A stretch of DNA of 64,000 nucleotides, taken from contig NZ_CP034118.1 of the NCBI RefSeq assembly GCF_003856495.1, positions 972,001-1,036,000 on the forward strand. The letters are read 5' to 3'. The notes under the pieces were generated by a model. The model had not been told where the DNA came from. It did no database searches and was given only the letters and a program-made list of their open reading frames with translations. Numbering within the stretch: position 1 is the stretch's first letter; each line of letters begins with the position of its first letter. Positions 1 through 8,264 of the stretch are shown one piece after another. A program made the translations under genes and the position numbers. The stretch is from Staphylospora marina. Its GTDB lineage: Bacteria > Bacillota > Bacilli > Thermoactinomycetales > Thermoactinomycetaceae.

Positions 1-473
1 AATTCCAGGGAGCGAAACGACGCTTCCAAGTGATCGGGGAAGTGGACGGGGTCCTGGTCGTGGACGATTACGCCCACCACCCGACGGAAATCGCCGCCAC
101 CCTGAAAGGGGCTCGTGCCCTGAACCGCCGGATTGTTGCCGTATTCCAGCCGCAAAGATATTCCCGCACCCATCTGTTGTTCGATGAATTCAGCCGCTCG
201 TTCGGTGAGGCGGATGAAGTCATCATCAACACGGTGTATGCACCGCCGGGCGAAAAACCCATTCCGGGCGTCAGCGCGGAACGACTGGCGGAGCGCATCA
301 GGGAAAACAGCAATCCGAACGCCCGTTTCTTCGAGACCAAGGAAGAGATCGAGGAGTATCTGCTCGACACCGTCCGACCCGGAGATCTGGTCATGACGAT
401 GGGGGCCGGAGACATTTGGAGATTGGCACACGGTCTGGTGCCGAAGTTGGAAACACGTGTCCGGAAAGCATGA
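1..473 (+). CDS. murC: UDP-N-acetylmuramate--L-alanine ligase, C-terminal part (5' truncated by window edge)
   Basis: The open frame runs in from the left edge (first full codon at 3) and ends at TGA 471-473, so about 156 C-terminal residues are present. MurC adds L-alanine to UDP-MurNAc in cytoplasmic peptidoglycan precursor synthesis. The visible part starts just before the Mur ligase C-terminal domain: a GAKRRFQ-like stretch, then [12 protein letters not shown], which is diagnostic of MurC, and near the end a [13 protein letters not shown] motif typical of this family. The ATP-binding and central domains lie outside the window. The frame does not use the GTG at 30 as a start; that codon is internal. 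A hairpin terminator follows about 110 bases downstream. Confidence 0.95.
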   Translation, partial: FQGAKRRFQVIGEVDGVLVVDDYAHHPTEIAATLKGARALNRRIVAVFQPQRYSRTHLLFDEFSRSFGEADEVIINTVYAPPGEKPIPGVSAERLAERIRENSNPNARFFETKEEIEEYLLDTVRPGDLVMTMGAGDIWRLAHGLVPKLETRVRKA

Positions 474-584
474 GCTCTCATCCTTTTTCATCCTGACCGG
501 TGAGGCGGCTGGCATCCGCCGCCTCATTCCGGCGGAAAGGAAGGGCACGTCCGCGAAGGATCAAGACGGCTTGAGGAGAAAAGT

Positions 585-623
585 GGGATCCCGCCCGTCG
601 ACGTACGGGGGATCCCTTTTTTT
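585..623 (+). terminator. Rho-independent terminator after murC
   Basis: GGGATCCC with a GC-rich extension (585-598) pairs with ACGGGGGATCCC (605-616) and is followed by seven T residues. It separates murC from the SCO1-type gene. Confidence 0.75.
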
Positions 624-719
624 CGGCTGCTCCGTTGTGTCAATTCGGTGAACCGTTTCCGGAATCCGTCGCCGTTGTGGTATGGTAAGGGCAGACAAGG
701 ATTCGAGGAGGACAGGCAG

Positions 720-1382
720 ATGAAGCGGTTGGTTATGGCTCCCGCGGTGCTGGCGGCGACGATGGCGCTGGTGTTGGCCGGATGCGATTCTTCCGGGAAA
801 CAGGCCGGACATGAGCATCACGGCACTTCCGAACAGGAAGCTCCGCAAACGACGAACAATGATGTCTCCTCGCTGAACTGGCGAGTTCCTGATTTCACCT
901 TCACCGACCAGGGCGGGAAACCGTTCGGATTGAAAGATCTCAAGGGGAAATTCTGGCTGGCTGACTTCGTGTTCACCCGTTGTCCCGATGTATGTCCCCC
1001 GATGACCGCCAACATGGCCCGTGTCCAAGAGCATCTGAAAAAAGCGGGAGTAAGTGTGGAAATCGTCTCTTTCAGTGTCGATCCCGAGTATGACACGCCG
1101 GAGCGATTGACCGCTTTTGCCGAAGATCATCAGGCGGATCTTTCCACCTGGCATTTTCTGACCGGATACAAGGTGGAAGAGATTGAAAAGATCGCCATGG
1201 AAGCTTTCAAGGGACCCGTCCGGCAGCAGAAGAGCCCCTCACCCGAAGTGCCCATTCTGGTGACGCACCCCACCCAGTTTTACCTGATTGACGATACCGG
1301 CAAAGTGGTGCGGTTTTATGACGGTCTGAAGCCGGATCCGGACCGGATTTTGGAAGATGTCAAACAATTGACGGGAAAATGA
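720..1382 (+). CDS. SCO1/SenC-family lipoprotein (copper chaperone for cytochrome oxidase)
   Basis: 220 residues from ATG 720, chosen because GAGGAGG lies 8 bases upstream; an earlier in-frame start at 648 would precede the signal peptide. Residues 1-24 form a lipoprotein signal ending LAGC, so the protein should be lipid-anchored on the outer face of the membrane. The thioredoxin-like fold carries the SCO1 metal site CPDVCP (around residue 88) and the distal histidine in VTHPTQFY. SCO1 proteins deliver copper to the CuA site of cytochrome c oxidase. It sits alone between two terminators and resembles B. subtilis YpmQ, though the symbol is not assigned here. Confidence 0.9.
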   Translation: MKRLVMAPAVLAATMALVLAGCDSSGKQAGHEHHGTSEQEAPQTTNNDVSSLNWRVPDFTFTDQGGKPFGLKDLKGKFWLADFVFTRCPDVCPPMTANMARVQEHLKKAGVSVEIVSFSVDPEYDTPERLTAFAEDHQADLSTWHFLTGYKVEEIEKIAMEAFKGPVRQQKSPSPEVPILVTHPTQFYLIDDTGKVVRFYDGLKPDPDRILEDVKQLTGK

Positions 1383-1400
1383 GTGATCGGCGAACATCGG

Positions 1401-1439
1401 ACTTCCGCGCCGCCTGAGGGCGATGCGGAAGTTTTTTTT
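1401..1439 (+). terminator. Rho-independent terminator after the SCO1-type gene
   Basis: ACTTCCGC (1401-1408) pairs with GCGGAAGT (1424-1431), with GCCGCC/GGCGAT extending the stem, then a run of T to 1439. Confidence 0.85.
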
Positions 1440-1567
1440 GGCGATAAGATCCCCTTCGCCAAAACAGGAACCGTCATCGGTCGCGGGAACGGTTCGTGGT
1501 GACGCTTGGTTGTCGTGAATGATTGTGAAATGTTTTTTTCTTTCACCTTCAGATTCCATGGTTGCCA

Positions 1568-1573
1568 TATAAT
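1568..1573 (+). promoter_or_regulatory. Candidate -10 element for the FAIM-like gene
   Basis: A perfect TATAAT lies 52 bases before the chosen ATG at 1625. No good -35 is seen (TTCACC is 20 bases upstream), so this is only a likely promoter. It supports a start at ATG 1625 rather than the TTG at 1562, which would lie upstream of the transcription start. Confidence 0.4.
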
Positions 1574-1624
1574 GATCTTGTCGGAAATTTTGATGAAGGC
1601 TTCTTGACGGGGGAATGGAAGTAC

Positions 1625-3349
1625 ATGGGGAAGAAACGGACGGAGACGAAACAGTGGATCCTGCGCCTGAACGGGCGGGAGACGGAAATTCGGGCCGAGT
1701 GGCAAGAGAATGGCGGCACCCTGACGGTGGACGGGAAAGAAATGGAGAAGTGGGAATCCGTCTGGAACCATTTGAACGTGCGTCGAACCGTGCGGGTGGG
1801 AGATCATCGGGTGGTGCTTCATCTTTCGAAGGAGACGGAATACGAAGAGTTTGTGGCGGATCTCAGCGTGGACGCCATCTCGGTGACGACCGGGAGGAAA
1901 GTGGAGGAGTTGCGGCCCACACCCGTGTACGGCATCGACAAGGTCTGGAACATTCGGTTGAGTGACGGGGAGCATGAAGTTCGTCTGAAACACGCTCGGA
2001 CGAAAGTGGAGTTGCAGTTTGACGGGCAACTCATGGAAAGATGCCATGTGTGGAGCGGCAGTACGGATCTGCCGATGCGGATCGGGGATCACCGGATCCA
2101 CGCACGCATTCGTCAAGTGGAAGACGGGCAATATCTGTATCAATTGATCGTGGACGGGTTGGATCAAGACAGCTTGCAATCTGTCGACCCCGTTTCGACC
2201 ACTCCTCCCGATCAGCTTCGGTTTCGGGCCTGGCATGTGACGCGGGGGGAGCGGATCCACCGGGTGGAGGTTCATTTCGGGGCACTCGGCCGGAGCTTCA
2301 AGGTATCGGTGGACGGCCGGCCGGAGACGGCAGTCGGAGGTTTGTTCAAGGAATCCGTGAATTGCATCCCGGTCAGGATCGGCGACTCGGAATGCTTCAT
2401 CTGCGTGCGGGATACATTTGACGAGAAGAAGGAATGCGATTTGGTGGTGGACGGGAGATTTTTCACCACCGGGGATCCCGTCGGGCATCTGTTGCAGCGG
2501 AGAGCTGACGGGATTCGCAGTTGGACGGTGGAATTGGACGGGGCGAGCCGGGAGATCGGGATCGACGCCGGCCGGCTGGAAACCAAGATTCTTTTGGACG
2601 GAGAAGTCGTCCATCGGAGAACCTGGCGTGACGTCTTGGCCGGATATACCTGGAACGAAATTCATTACGAATGGTTCCCGCTTCCGCTCGGCACCGGAGA
2701 AAGCGGGGTTCTCCTGGATCATCGGATGGGGCGCAGCTGGCGGCTCTACGTGAACGGAACGGATGTGGAAACCGGAAAACGACTTGAATCTTTGAAAGCA
2801 TTGACGTCCGGGGGAAACATCATCTGGCTGTTTCGCGATTCGGACGGGGCGTTGCAGCAGGTGGTTTTAAAGACCCGGTGGTTCAGACACAGCATCGTCG
2901 TGAACGGGAACGTTGTCGGAGAGCTGAATTCGTGGAAAGACCGGGAGAAAACGTTCCGCGTCGGAGCGTGGGAAGCGCGGTTGATCCTTGATGATTCCTT
3001 CGCCGACATAGAACTGAAAATCCTGGATCAATCCGTGCAAACGGGCAAACCGGTTGAAGTGTCGGAAGACAGTGCCAAACCGCCAACCGAAACGGGATGG
3101 AAGGATCGGATCACCGAAGCGCTGATTGGGGTGTTCCTGTCATTTGCATTGTGGTTGGGGTGGAAACTCATCGGATCTCCCGAGCGCGGGAGTGGCGTGT
3201 TTCTTCTCCCGATCGTCTATGTGCTCCCGCGATTGTTCGGGGTGACCACCCTCAGGGGAACCGTATTCTTTTTTGCCGGTTTGTTCGCGTTGTTTTTCGG
3301 CGGAAGCTATGTGTATTTTGAATGGATTGAGCCGCTGATGGCCGATTGA
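1625..3349 (+). CDS. Membrane protein with five tandem FAIM-like beta-sandwich repeats
   Basis: 574 residues from ATG 1625 (GGGGGAATGG upstream). The first 480 residues are five divergent repeats of about 80-90 residues (roughly 10-90, 107-187, 201-287, 298-391, 399-480). Each begins with W-x-hydrophobic-x-L, has a central VDG or VNG turn, and most have a hydrophobic-IGDH-like strand near the end. The second repeat, with WNIRLSDGEHEV and later FDG and IGDH, closely follows the pattern I recall for animal Fas apoptotic inhibitory molecule (FAIM1). Three hydrophobic helices (about 497-516, 525-540, 544-562) anchor the C-terminus. No signal peptide is seen, so the repeats are probably cytoplasmic. 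Function is unknown; the FAIM assignment is a pattern match, not a search result. Confidence 0.75.
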   Translation: MGKKRTETKQWILRLNGRETEIRAEWQENGGTLTVDGKEMEKWESVWNHLNVRRTVRVGDHRVVLHLSKETEYEEFVADLSVDAISVTTGRKVEELRPTPVYGIDKVWNIRLSDGEHEVRLKHARTKVELQFDGQLMERCHVWSGSTDLPMRIGDHRIHARIRQVEDGQYLYQLIVDGLDQDSLQSVDPVSTTPPDQLRFRAWHVTRGERIHRVEVHFGALGRSFKVSVDGRPETAVGGLFKESVNCIPVRIGDSECFICVRDTFDEKKECDLVVDGRFFTTGDPVGHLLQRRADGIRSWTVELDGASREIGIDAGRLETKILLDGEVVHRRTWRDVLAGYTWNEIHYEWFPLPLGTGESGVLLDHRMGRSWRLYVNGTDVETGKRLESLKALTSGGNIIWLFRDSDGALQQVVLKTRWFRHSIVVNGNVVGELNSWKDREKTFRVGAWEARLILDDSFADIELKILDQSVQTGKPVEVSEDSAKPPTETGWKDRITEALIGVFLSFALWLGWKLIGSPERGSGVFLLPIVYVLPRLFGVTTLRGTVFFFAGLFALFFGGSYVYFEWIEPLMAD

Positions 3350-3452
3350 CGGATGTTGAGCGAACGGAATCTTCCAAAATTGCCGGTCCCTTCTCCTGTG
3401 AGTGCCTTTGGACGGCAACGAAACGAAGCAGAAGAAGGATCCGGTTGCAGAG

Positions 3453-3493
3453 GCGGAAGAGGGATCATTTGCCCCTCTTTCGCTTCTTTTTTT
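3453..3493 (+). terminator. Rho-independent terminator after the FAIM-like gene
   Basis: GCGGAAGAGGG (3453-3463) pairs with CCCTCTTTCGC (3473-3483) with one G-T pair, followed by TTCTTTTTTT. Confidence 0.85.
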
Positions 3494-3503
3494 GGGAAAA
3501 TGG

Positions 3504-3528
3504 TATAATGAAAATGAAACTTAGTTTC
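3504..3528 (+). promoter_or_regulatory. Promoter -10 with adjacent GAAAC-TTA-GTTTC palindrome
   Basis: TATAAT at 3504-3509 is followed at 3516-3528 by the inverted repeat GAAAC/GTTTC with a 3-base spacer, at about the transcription start, and GAAAC recurs at 3536. The position suits an operator for the downstream methyltransferase gene; the regulator is unknown. Confidence 0.45.
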
Positions 3529-3555
3529 GCTTTATGAAACCGAAGGGGGCGGCGG

Positions 3556-4326
3556 ATGTTGATCAATTTTCACGATCGCGCGAATCGTTTGTCGTATGCC
3601 GGGCGAAATGTGGATCCGGCCTGGAGGGGCTTCATGGAGCAAGTGATCGATTGGCGCGGAAAACGGGTCGTGGATATCGGTTGCGGCGGAGGCATTTATA
3701 CCAAAGAAATGTTGCGTCTCGGCGCCGAACATGTTGTCGGGATTGACTTTTCGGAGGCCATGCTGTCAGTGGCGAAAACGGAACACAAGGGGATTGAATT
3801 TCGCAAAGGGGATGCCTGTGACACCGGATTGGTGGCCGGCTCATTTGATCTGGTCTTTTCACGTGCTTTGATCCATCATCTCCGCGATTTGACGGCTTAT
3901 TTCCGGGAAGTCTTTCGGATTCTCAAACCCGGCGGGATCGTCATGACGCAAAACCGCACAATCGCAGATTGTCAACTGCCGGGGAGTCCCCGGCATCTTC
4001 GTGGATATTTTTTCGAAAGGTTCCCCCGCTTGCTGCAAGTGGAGCAAAGCCGGAGACATAGCCATGAGGACGTGGTGCGGGCTTTGCTGGAAACCGGTTT
4101 TGCAGGGGTCGTTTGCAAGTCATTCTGGGAAACACGAAAAACCTATGCAACGTTTGATCAGTTTGCCGATGAAATGAGGAACCGGTCAGGCCGGTCGATT
4201 TTGCATGAATTGACGGACCGGGAGATCGAGGAACTCATCGGGGATCTCGCGCAAAAAACAGGTACCGCATCTCCCGTCACGGACAGGGATCGTTGGTCAG
4301 TCTGGATTGCCGTTCGTCCGGAATGA
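3556..4326 (+). CDS. Class I SAM-dependent methyltransferase (UbiE/Methyltransf_11-like)
   Basis: 256 residues, with SD GGGGGCGG before the ATG. The SAM-binding motif I is VVDIGCGGGIYTKEM (around residues 35-49), followed by an acidic residue in VVGIDFSEAM that would hold the ribose. Motifs GDACD and FDLVFSRALIHHL complete the Rossmann fold, and FRILKPGG is the usual post-motif. The substrate cannot be told from sequence. It is monocistronic, with its own promoter and possible operator upstream. Confidence 0.85.
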   Translation: MLINFHDRANRLSYAGRNVDPAWRGFMEQVIDWRGKRVVDIGCGGGIYTKEMLRLGAEHVVGIDFSEAMLSVAKTEHKGIEFRKGDACDTGLVAGSFDLVFSRALIHHLRDLTAYFREVFRILKPGGIVMTQNRTIADCQLPGSPRHLRGYFFERFPRLLQVEQSRRHSHEDVVRALLETGFAGVVCKSFWETRKTYATFDQFADEMRNRSGRSILHELTDREIEELIGDLAQKTGTASPVTDRDRWSVWIAVRPE

Positions 4327-4330
4327 CAAA

Positions 4331-4355
4331 CAACCCCGGCTGCTCTCCGGGGTTG
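4331..4355. repeat. Perfect inverted repeat downstream of the methyltransferase
   Basis: CAACCCCGG (4331-4339) and CCGGGGTTG (4347-4355) form a strong hairpin just after the stop codon. There is no T run, so it could be a weak terminator or mRNA 3' stabiliser. Confidence 0.6.
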
Positions 4356-4381
4356 TCCCATTCGTTGTGACCGGGTTTTGC

Positions 4382-4430
4382 CCACACACCCGGTTTGTCC
4401 GGAAAAGGGCGGCGGACCGGGTGTGTGTGG
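4382..4430. repeat. Long GC-rich inverted repeat upstream of comC
   Basis: CCACACACCCGGT (4382-4394) pairs with ACCGGGTGTGTGTGG (4416-4430) across a 21-base loop, and GTGACC (from about 4368) and GGTCAC could extend it across a bulge. No T run follows. It lies about 105 bases before comC and may be a leader structure or terminator. Confidence 0.6.
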
Positions 4431-4534
4431 TCACGGGAGCGTGTTCGGTCCGTTGCAGGATTTTCCATGTTCGGCCCGAACCTTTCCGGGAAACGGGGAG
4501 CATTTCCCGTCGGTTGGAAGGAAGCGAAGCAAAG

Positions 4535-5278
4535 ATGAGGGAACAGTTGTTGTGGATGATGTTGACCGGTGTGGTGGCCGGGAGATGGATTCCGCCGCTG
4601 GCACTGTGGGTGCTTGCCCGGCGGAAAGACGGTTCGGCCGCGGGATTTTCCCGGTGCATGAATGATTGTCCTCTCCGGTTCAAAGGGTGGACCCGGGATT
4701 TGTGTCCGGCTTGTTCCAGGGAATTGAATCGCCTTCGTTGGGGAATGACACTCGGTTTGCTTTCATTGACGAACGTGTTGGGGGCGTCGGTCGGGGATCC
4801 GTGGGAAAGCTGGTTCCGTCTGCTTCTCGTATGGGTGTTGTGCGTGCTGGTTTTGACCGATGCTTGGGCGATGCTCATCCCGAACGTCGTCACCGTGCCG
4901 GCGCTCTTCCTTTTTGCCGCGGTGCGGGCGGTGCTGTCGCCGGAAACGTTTCTCTCCGCCGTCGGGGCGGCGGCGGGTGTGTGGGGAGTCTGCCATCTCA
5001 TCCAAATCACCGGGGGCGGATTGGGCGGAGGGGACGGAAAGTTGTTGGCTCTGTCCGCGACCGTCATCGGTTGGCCCCACATCCTGTTCGCATTTTGGCT
5101 GGGATCGGTCTGTGCGCTTCTCTACCTGTTTTTGTGTCGTTTGGCCGGAAAAAAAGGGGGGTTGAAAGAACCCTTGCCTTTCGCTCCCCATCTGGCCGCC
5201 GGTGTGGTGACGGTGATGATCTGGTCCTCCGCCGTGGAACGGTGGTGGTCGACCTGGCTGACCGGAGGGATTTCGTAA
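4535..5278 (+). CDS. comC: Prepilin peptidase (type 4, A24 family; competence ComC)
   Basis: 247 residues from ATG 4535, with GGAAGGAAG upstream. The enzyme cleaves and usually N-methylates type IV-like prepilins, here probably the competence pseudopilins. It is polytopic. The two catalytic aspartates are visible: one in LVLTDAWAMLIPN and the other in the GxGD motif GGGLGGGDGKLL. The N-terminal region has the cysteine pairs CMNDC and CPAC of the zinc-binding cytoplasmic loop. Position immediately before spoIIB and maf matches B. subtilis comC. Confidence 0.9.
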   Translation: MREQLLWMMLTGVVAGRWIPPLALWVLARRKDGSAAGFSRCMNDCPLRFKGWTRDLCPACSRELNRLRWGMTLGLLSLTNVLGASVGDPWESWFRLLLVWVLCVLVLTDAWAMLIPNVVTVPALFLFAAVRAVLSPETFLSAVGAAAGVWGVCHLIQITGGGLGGGDGKLLALSATVIGWPHILFAFWLGSVCALLYLFLCRLAGKKGGLKEPLPFAPHLAAGVVTVMIWSSAVERWWSTWLTGGIS

Positions 5279-5382
5279 GCGGTTTGTCCTCACTCTTGAG
5301 CTGATTCAATTTGTTCCGTCCCCTGTTCTATCTCTTGCATCGGATCATAAGCTATATTAGAAGATTTCAGGGGGCGGTTATC

Positions 5383-6591
5383 ATGATGGAACCTCACAAG
5401 ATGAGCCAGGCGTCCGTCAAAGAGTCCGTCCGGGTGAATGTCCGGGCCAAGGGGATGAACGGCACCGTCCCCGGCGGATCCGGCCTGGTTGTACGGACCG
5501 TGAAAAAAGTGGCCAAACCGGGTCCCTCGATCGGACCCGTGACTTTGCGCAAAGAGGACAAGCCCGGGGACGAAAAGAGGATCACGGACCGGGCGATAAA
5601 CCCGGCCCGTTCCGAGCCGGAGCAAATCCGTGATGACAAGCTTCGGAAAACCCCCGCCATGTGGCTGGAACCGGAAAAGTTGTTCAAGGGAGCGCGCAAT
5701 GTGATCGAGTGGGGTTCTCCCTCAAACCCATTCAGAACAAAAAGCGGGTCCCTGCGTCCCGTCTCTTCCCGCGTGCTCCAGGTGATCTTTTCCATCTTGG
5801 GAGCCGTGTTGCTGGGGATGGCGATGGGGTTCTCGGTGCTCAACCTGTTTTTTGCCGACGATGTGAGCACGCGTTCGCAGCAGTCGATCGACAGTCATTT
5901 GCCTCAGCCCTCCAACCCTCCGGAAAATAAGGCGAATGAACAGGAAACTCCCGCAGTGACCACGGTGGAGGAGGAATGGCCGACTTTGCCGGCGGTTCTT
6001 CTGCAGGCAGGAAATTTCAACGACCGGGAGCGGGCGAGAAAAATGGTGCAGCAGCTTCGGACCAAGGGATTGGCCGCGGTGATGTCGGAAACGGCTCCCT
6101 ATCGCATCTTCCTCGGGATCAGTCCCGACAGGGATCAAGCGCTCAAACTTTCCTCCATTTTTCAAAATCAACAGGTGGATGTCTATCTGAAGGAGATGGA
6201 ACTGGGAGGAAAGTTCCGTACGGACAGTGAAACGGCCGGAAAACTCCGCGCCGTCCTGGAGCGCGGTCACGGGCTGTATACCCGCCTCGGTGCGGCATCG
6301 GTTTCGCAAATCCGCCAGGATGGCAAAGCTCCTTCTCCGAGCGCATTCAGTGAGTCGTGGCTTGCGGAGTACCGGACGTTTGTCACGGAGTATCAGGGAT
6401 TGGCAAAAGCGTTGCCGGCAGCGGCAAAGGGACCCGTCGAAGAGATGGTGCGGGCGTTGGACCAAGCGGTGCAGAGCGGAGACGAAGTGAGACGTCATCC
6501 GAGTCAGGCGCTTTTGTGGCAAACCCAGGAAGGATTGGTCCGGTACGTGTTGGCGTATGAAAAGCTTCATCACGCACTCGGCATCCGGTGA
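5383..6591 (+). CDS. spoIIB: SpoIIB-like SPOR-domain membrane protein
   Basis: 402 residues from ATG 5383 (a second ATG follows at 5386; SD GGGGGCGG). The first 130 residues are basic and polar, then one transmembrane helix (about 130-158), an external linker, and a SPOR domain (about 200-275, beginning PAVLLQAGNFNDRERA) that binds denuded septal glycan. B. subtilis SpoIIB sits at the same place between comC and maf and helps engulfment septal thinning, so the symbol rests on domain plus synteny. The C-terminal 125 residues are helical and not recognised. Confidence 0.85.
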   Translation: MMEPHKMSQASVKESVRVNVRAKGMNGTVPGGSGLVVRTVKKVAKPGPSIGPVTLRKEDKPGDEKRITDRAINPARSEPEQIRDDKLRKTPAMWLEPEKLFKGARNVIEWGSPSNPFRTKSGSLRPVSSRVLQVIFSILGAVLLGMAMGFSVLNLFFADDVSTRSQQSIDSHLPQPSNPPENKANEQETPAVTTVEEEWPTLPAVLLQAGNFNDRERARKMVQQLRTKGLAAVMSETAPYRIFLGISPDRDQALKLSSIFQNQQVDVYLKEMELGGKFRTDSETAGKLRAVLERGHGLYTRLGAASVSQIRQDGKAPSPSAFSESWLAEYRTFVTEYQGLAKALPAAAKGPVEEMVRALDQAVQSGDEVRRHPSQALLWQTQEGLVRYVLAYEKLHHALGIR

Positions 6592-6653
6592 TTGCCGGAT
6601 TTGACGAACATGGAATGCTTCAACAACATTCGCCCTGAATTGCCAAAATTCTC

Positions 6654-6726
6654 TTGTTGACAAGGGGTTCATTTGCTAAACTGAAAGTGTTCTTGCCGAA
6701 CGGGCACCTCTCGGGGGTGCTCTTTT
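6654..6726 (+). promoter_or_regulatory. Possible promoter and attenuator hairpin before maf
   Basis: TTGTTGACA (6654-6662) is followed by TAAACT (6677-6682), 17 bases after TTGTTG. Downstream GGGCACC (6702-6708) pairs with GGTGCTC (6716-6722) and is followed by TTTT. The arrangement resembles a promoter with a weak early terminator, but neither part is strong. Confidence 0.35.
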
Positions 6727-6805
6727 CCGTGGCAGGAGATGCATGTGTTTCCAAACATTGGTGATACTATCCGTCGTACTTGTCGGATTTGAAAGAGGGA
6801 TGATG

Positions 6806-7417
6806 ATGCGACCGGAGCTGGTGCTTGCATCCGGTTCTCCGCGCAGAAGGGAACTCCTGTCCGGGCTGGGGCTTTCGTTCCGGGTGATGACCAGTCAGGC
6901 GGATGAAGAGCTCGGCCGTCCCATGAAACCGGAAGAAGCCGTGGAAGAGTTGGCGCTTCGGAAAGCGCGGGCGGTGGCGTCCCAATGCGTTGACGCCTTG
7001 GTCATCGGTGCGGACACCGTGGTGGTTCACGAACGGGAGTTGCTGGGCAAGCCGAAAGATGCCTCCCATGCCGCGGACATGTTGCGAAAACTTTCCGGCC
7101 ACACACACCAAGTGGTTTCCGGAATCGCCCTGGTTTTGGTCGAAGACGGAGCCGTGAAGCGGGAGATCGCCGGACACCGGGTGACGGAAGTGACGATGCG
7201 CCGTTTGTCCGAACGTCACATCGATTGGTATGTCGGAACGGGTGAGCCGTTGGACAAGGCGGGAGCCTACGGCATCCAGGGGAAGGCGGCTTGCTTCATC
7301 GAAAAAATCAACGGGGATTATTTCAATGTGGTGGGGATGTCCCCGGCATTGTTGGATGAATTGATGGAGCGAATGGGCTTCATGATGGTGCGTGATTTCG
7401 CGAAAGCACGGGACTGA
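6806..7417 (+). CDS. maf: Maf/HAM1-type nucleoside triphosphate pyrophosphatase
   Basis: 203 residues. Three ATGs occur in a row (6800, 6803, 6806); the last gives the best spacing from AGAGGG. Maf proteins hydrolyse dTTP, UTP and modified pyrimidine triphosphates and are linked to septum inhibition. The family signature LASGSPRRRELL is at the N-terminus, followed by VIGADTVV and GKPKD, and the late GAYGIQGKA loop. It is followed closely by radC. Confidence 0.93.
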   Translation: MRPELVLASGSPRRRELLSGLGLSFRVMTSQADEELGRPMKPEEAVEELALRKARAVASQCVDALVIGADTVVVHERELLGKPKDASHAADMLRKLSGHTHQVVSGIALVLVEDGAVKREIAGHRVTEVTMRRLSERHIDWYVGTGEPLDKAGAYGIQGKAACFIEKINGDYFNVVGMSPALLDELMERMGFMMVRDFAKARD

Positions 7418-7469
7418 AGGCATCCGGCCGAACCGGTGAATGGAGTGGAGTGGCGAGGGAGGATGCAGA

Positions 7470-8174
7470 TTGGGAGATCATGCGAAATCTTGCTTGCTCA
7501 TCCGGGACGTTCCCGAGGAGGAGCGTCCCAGAGAGCGGATGATCCGATGTGGAGCCGCTTCGCTTTCCAATTCCGAACTGGTGGCACTTCTGCTTCGCAC
7601 GGGCAGCACCGGGGAATCGGTGATGGCGCTTGCCCAACGGCTGATTGCGACGGCGGGCGGAATCAAAGGGCTGAGCCGGTTGTCGCTGCAGGAACTGACA
7701 CGGATCCGCGGAGTCGGCATGGCGAAAGCGATCCAGGTTCTGGCGGGCATCGAACTGGGAAGACGGATTTCCCGGCTTTCCCCCGAAGAGCGCTTTCCGG
7801 TTCGCACACCGGAGGATGCCGCCCGTTACGTCATGGATGAATTGCGCTTCGAACAACAGGAACTGTTTGTTTGTCTGTTTCTGGACACCCGCTACAGGGT
7901 CATCGACAAAAAGGTGATCTTCAAAGGCAGTCTCAACGCATCGATCGTTCACCCCCGCGAAATCTTCCATGAAGCCATCCGCCACAGTGCAGCCGCCATC
8001 ATCTGCGTTCACAACCATCCCAGCGGAGACCCTGCTCCTTCCAAAGAGGACCTTGACGTCACGGTCCGAATCCTGGAGGCCGGTCGCATCTTGGGAATTG
8101 AACTGCTGGATCACTTGATCATCGGTGATTCCAGTTGGTACAGCATGAAAGAAAAAGGACTGATCCCGGAATGA
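7470..8174 (+). CDS. radC: RadC/YsxA family JAMM-motif protein
   Basis: 234 residues from TTG 7470, which has GGGAGG seven bases upstream; an upstream ATG at 7440 lacks an SD. An N-terminal helix-hairpin-helix region (LTRIRGVGMAKAIQ) precedes the JAB/MPN domain, which carries the metal motif HNHPSGDPAPSKED. The biochemical role of RadC is unsettled; the original DNA-repair assignment is doubtful. It sits between maf and mreB as in Bacillus. Confidence 0.92.
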   Translation: MGDHAKSCLLIRDVPEEERPRERMIRCGAASLSNSELVALLLRTGSTGESVMALAQRLIATAGGIKGLSRLSLQELTRIRGVGMAKAIQVLAGIELGRRISRLSPEERFPVRTPEDAARYVMDELRFEQQELFVCLFLDTRYRVIDKKVIFKGSLNASIVHPREIFHEAIRHSAAAIICVHNHPSGDPAPSKEDLDVTVRILEAGRILGIELLDHLIIGDSSWYSMKEKGLIPE

Positions 8175-8264
8175 TTTCATTCATCGACTTGCGTGAAAAC
8201 CAAGTTCGATGTCGAACGGCATCCGGGGGTATCAAGTCGTTTCCGGATAAAAGGGGGACCGGGC

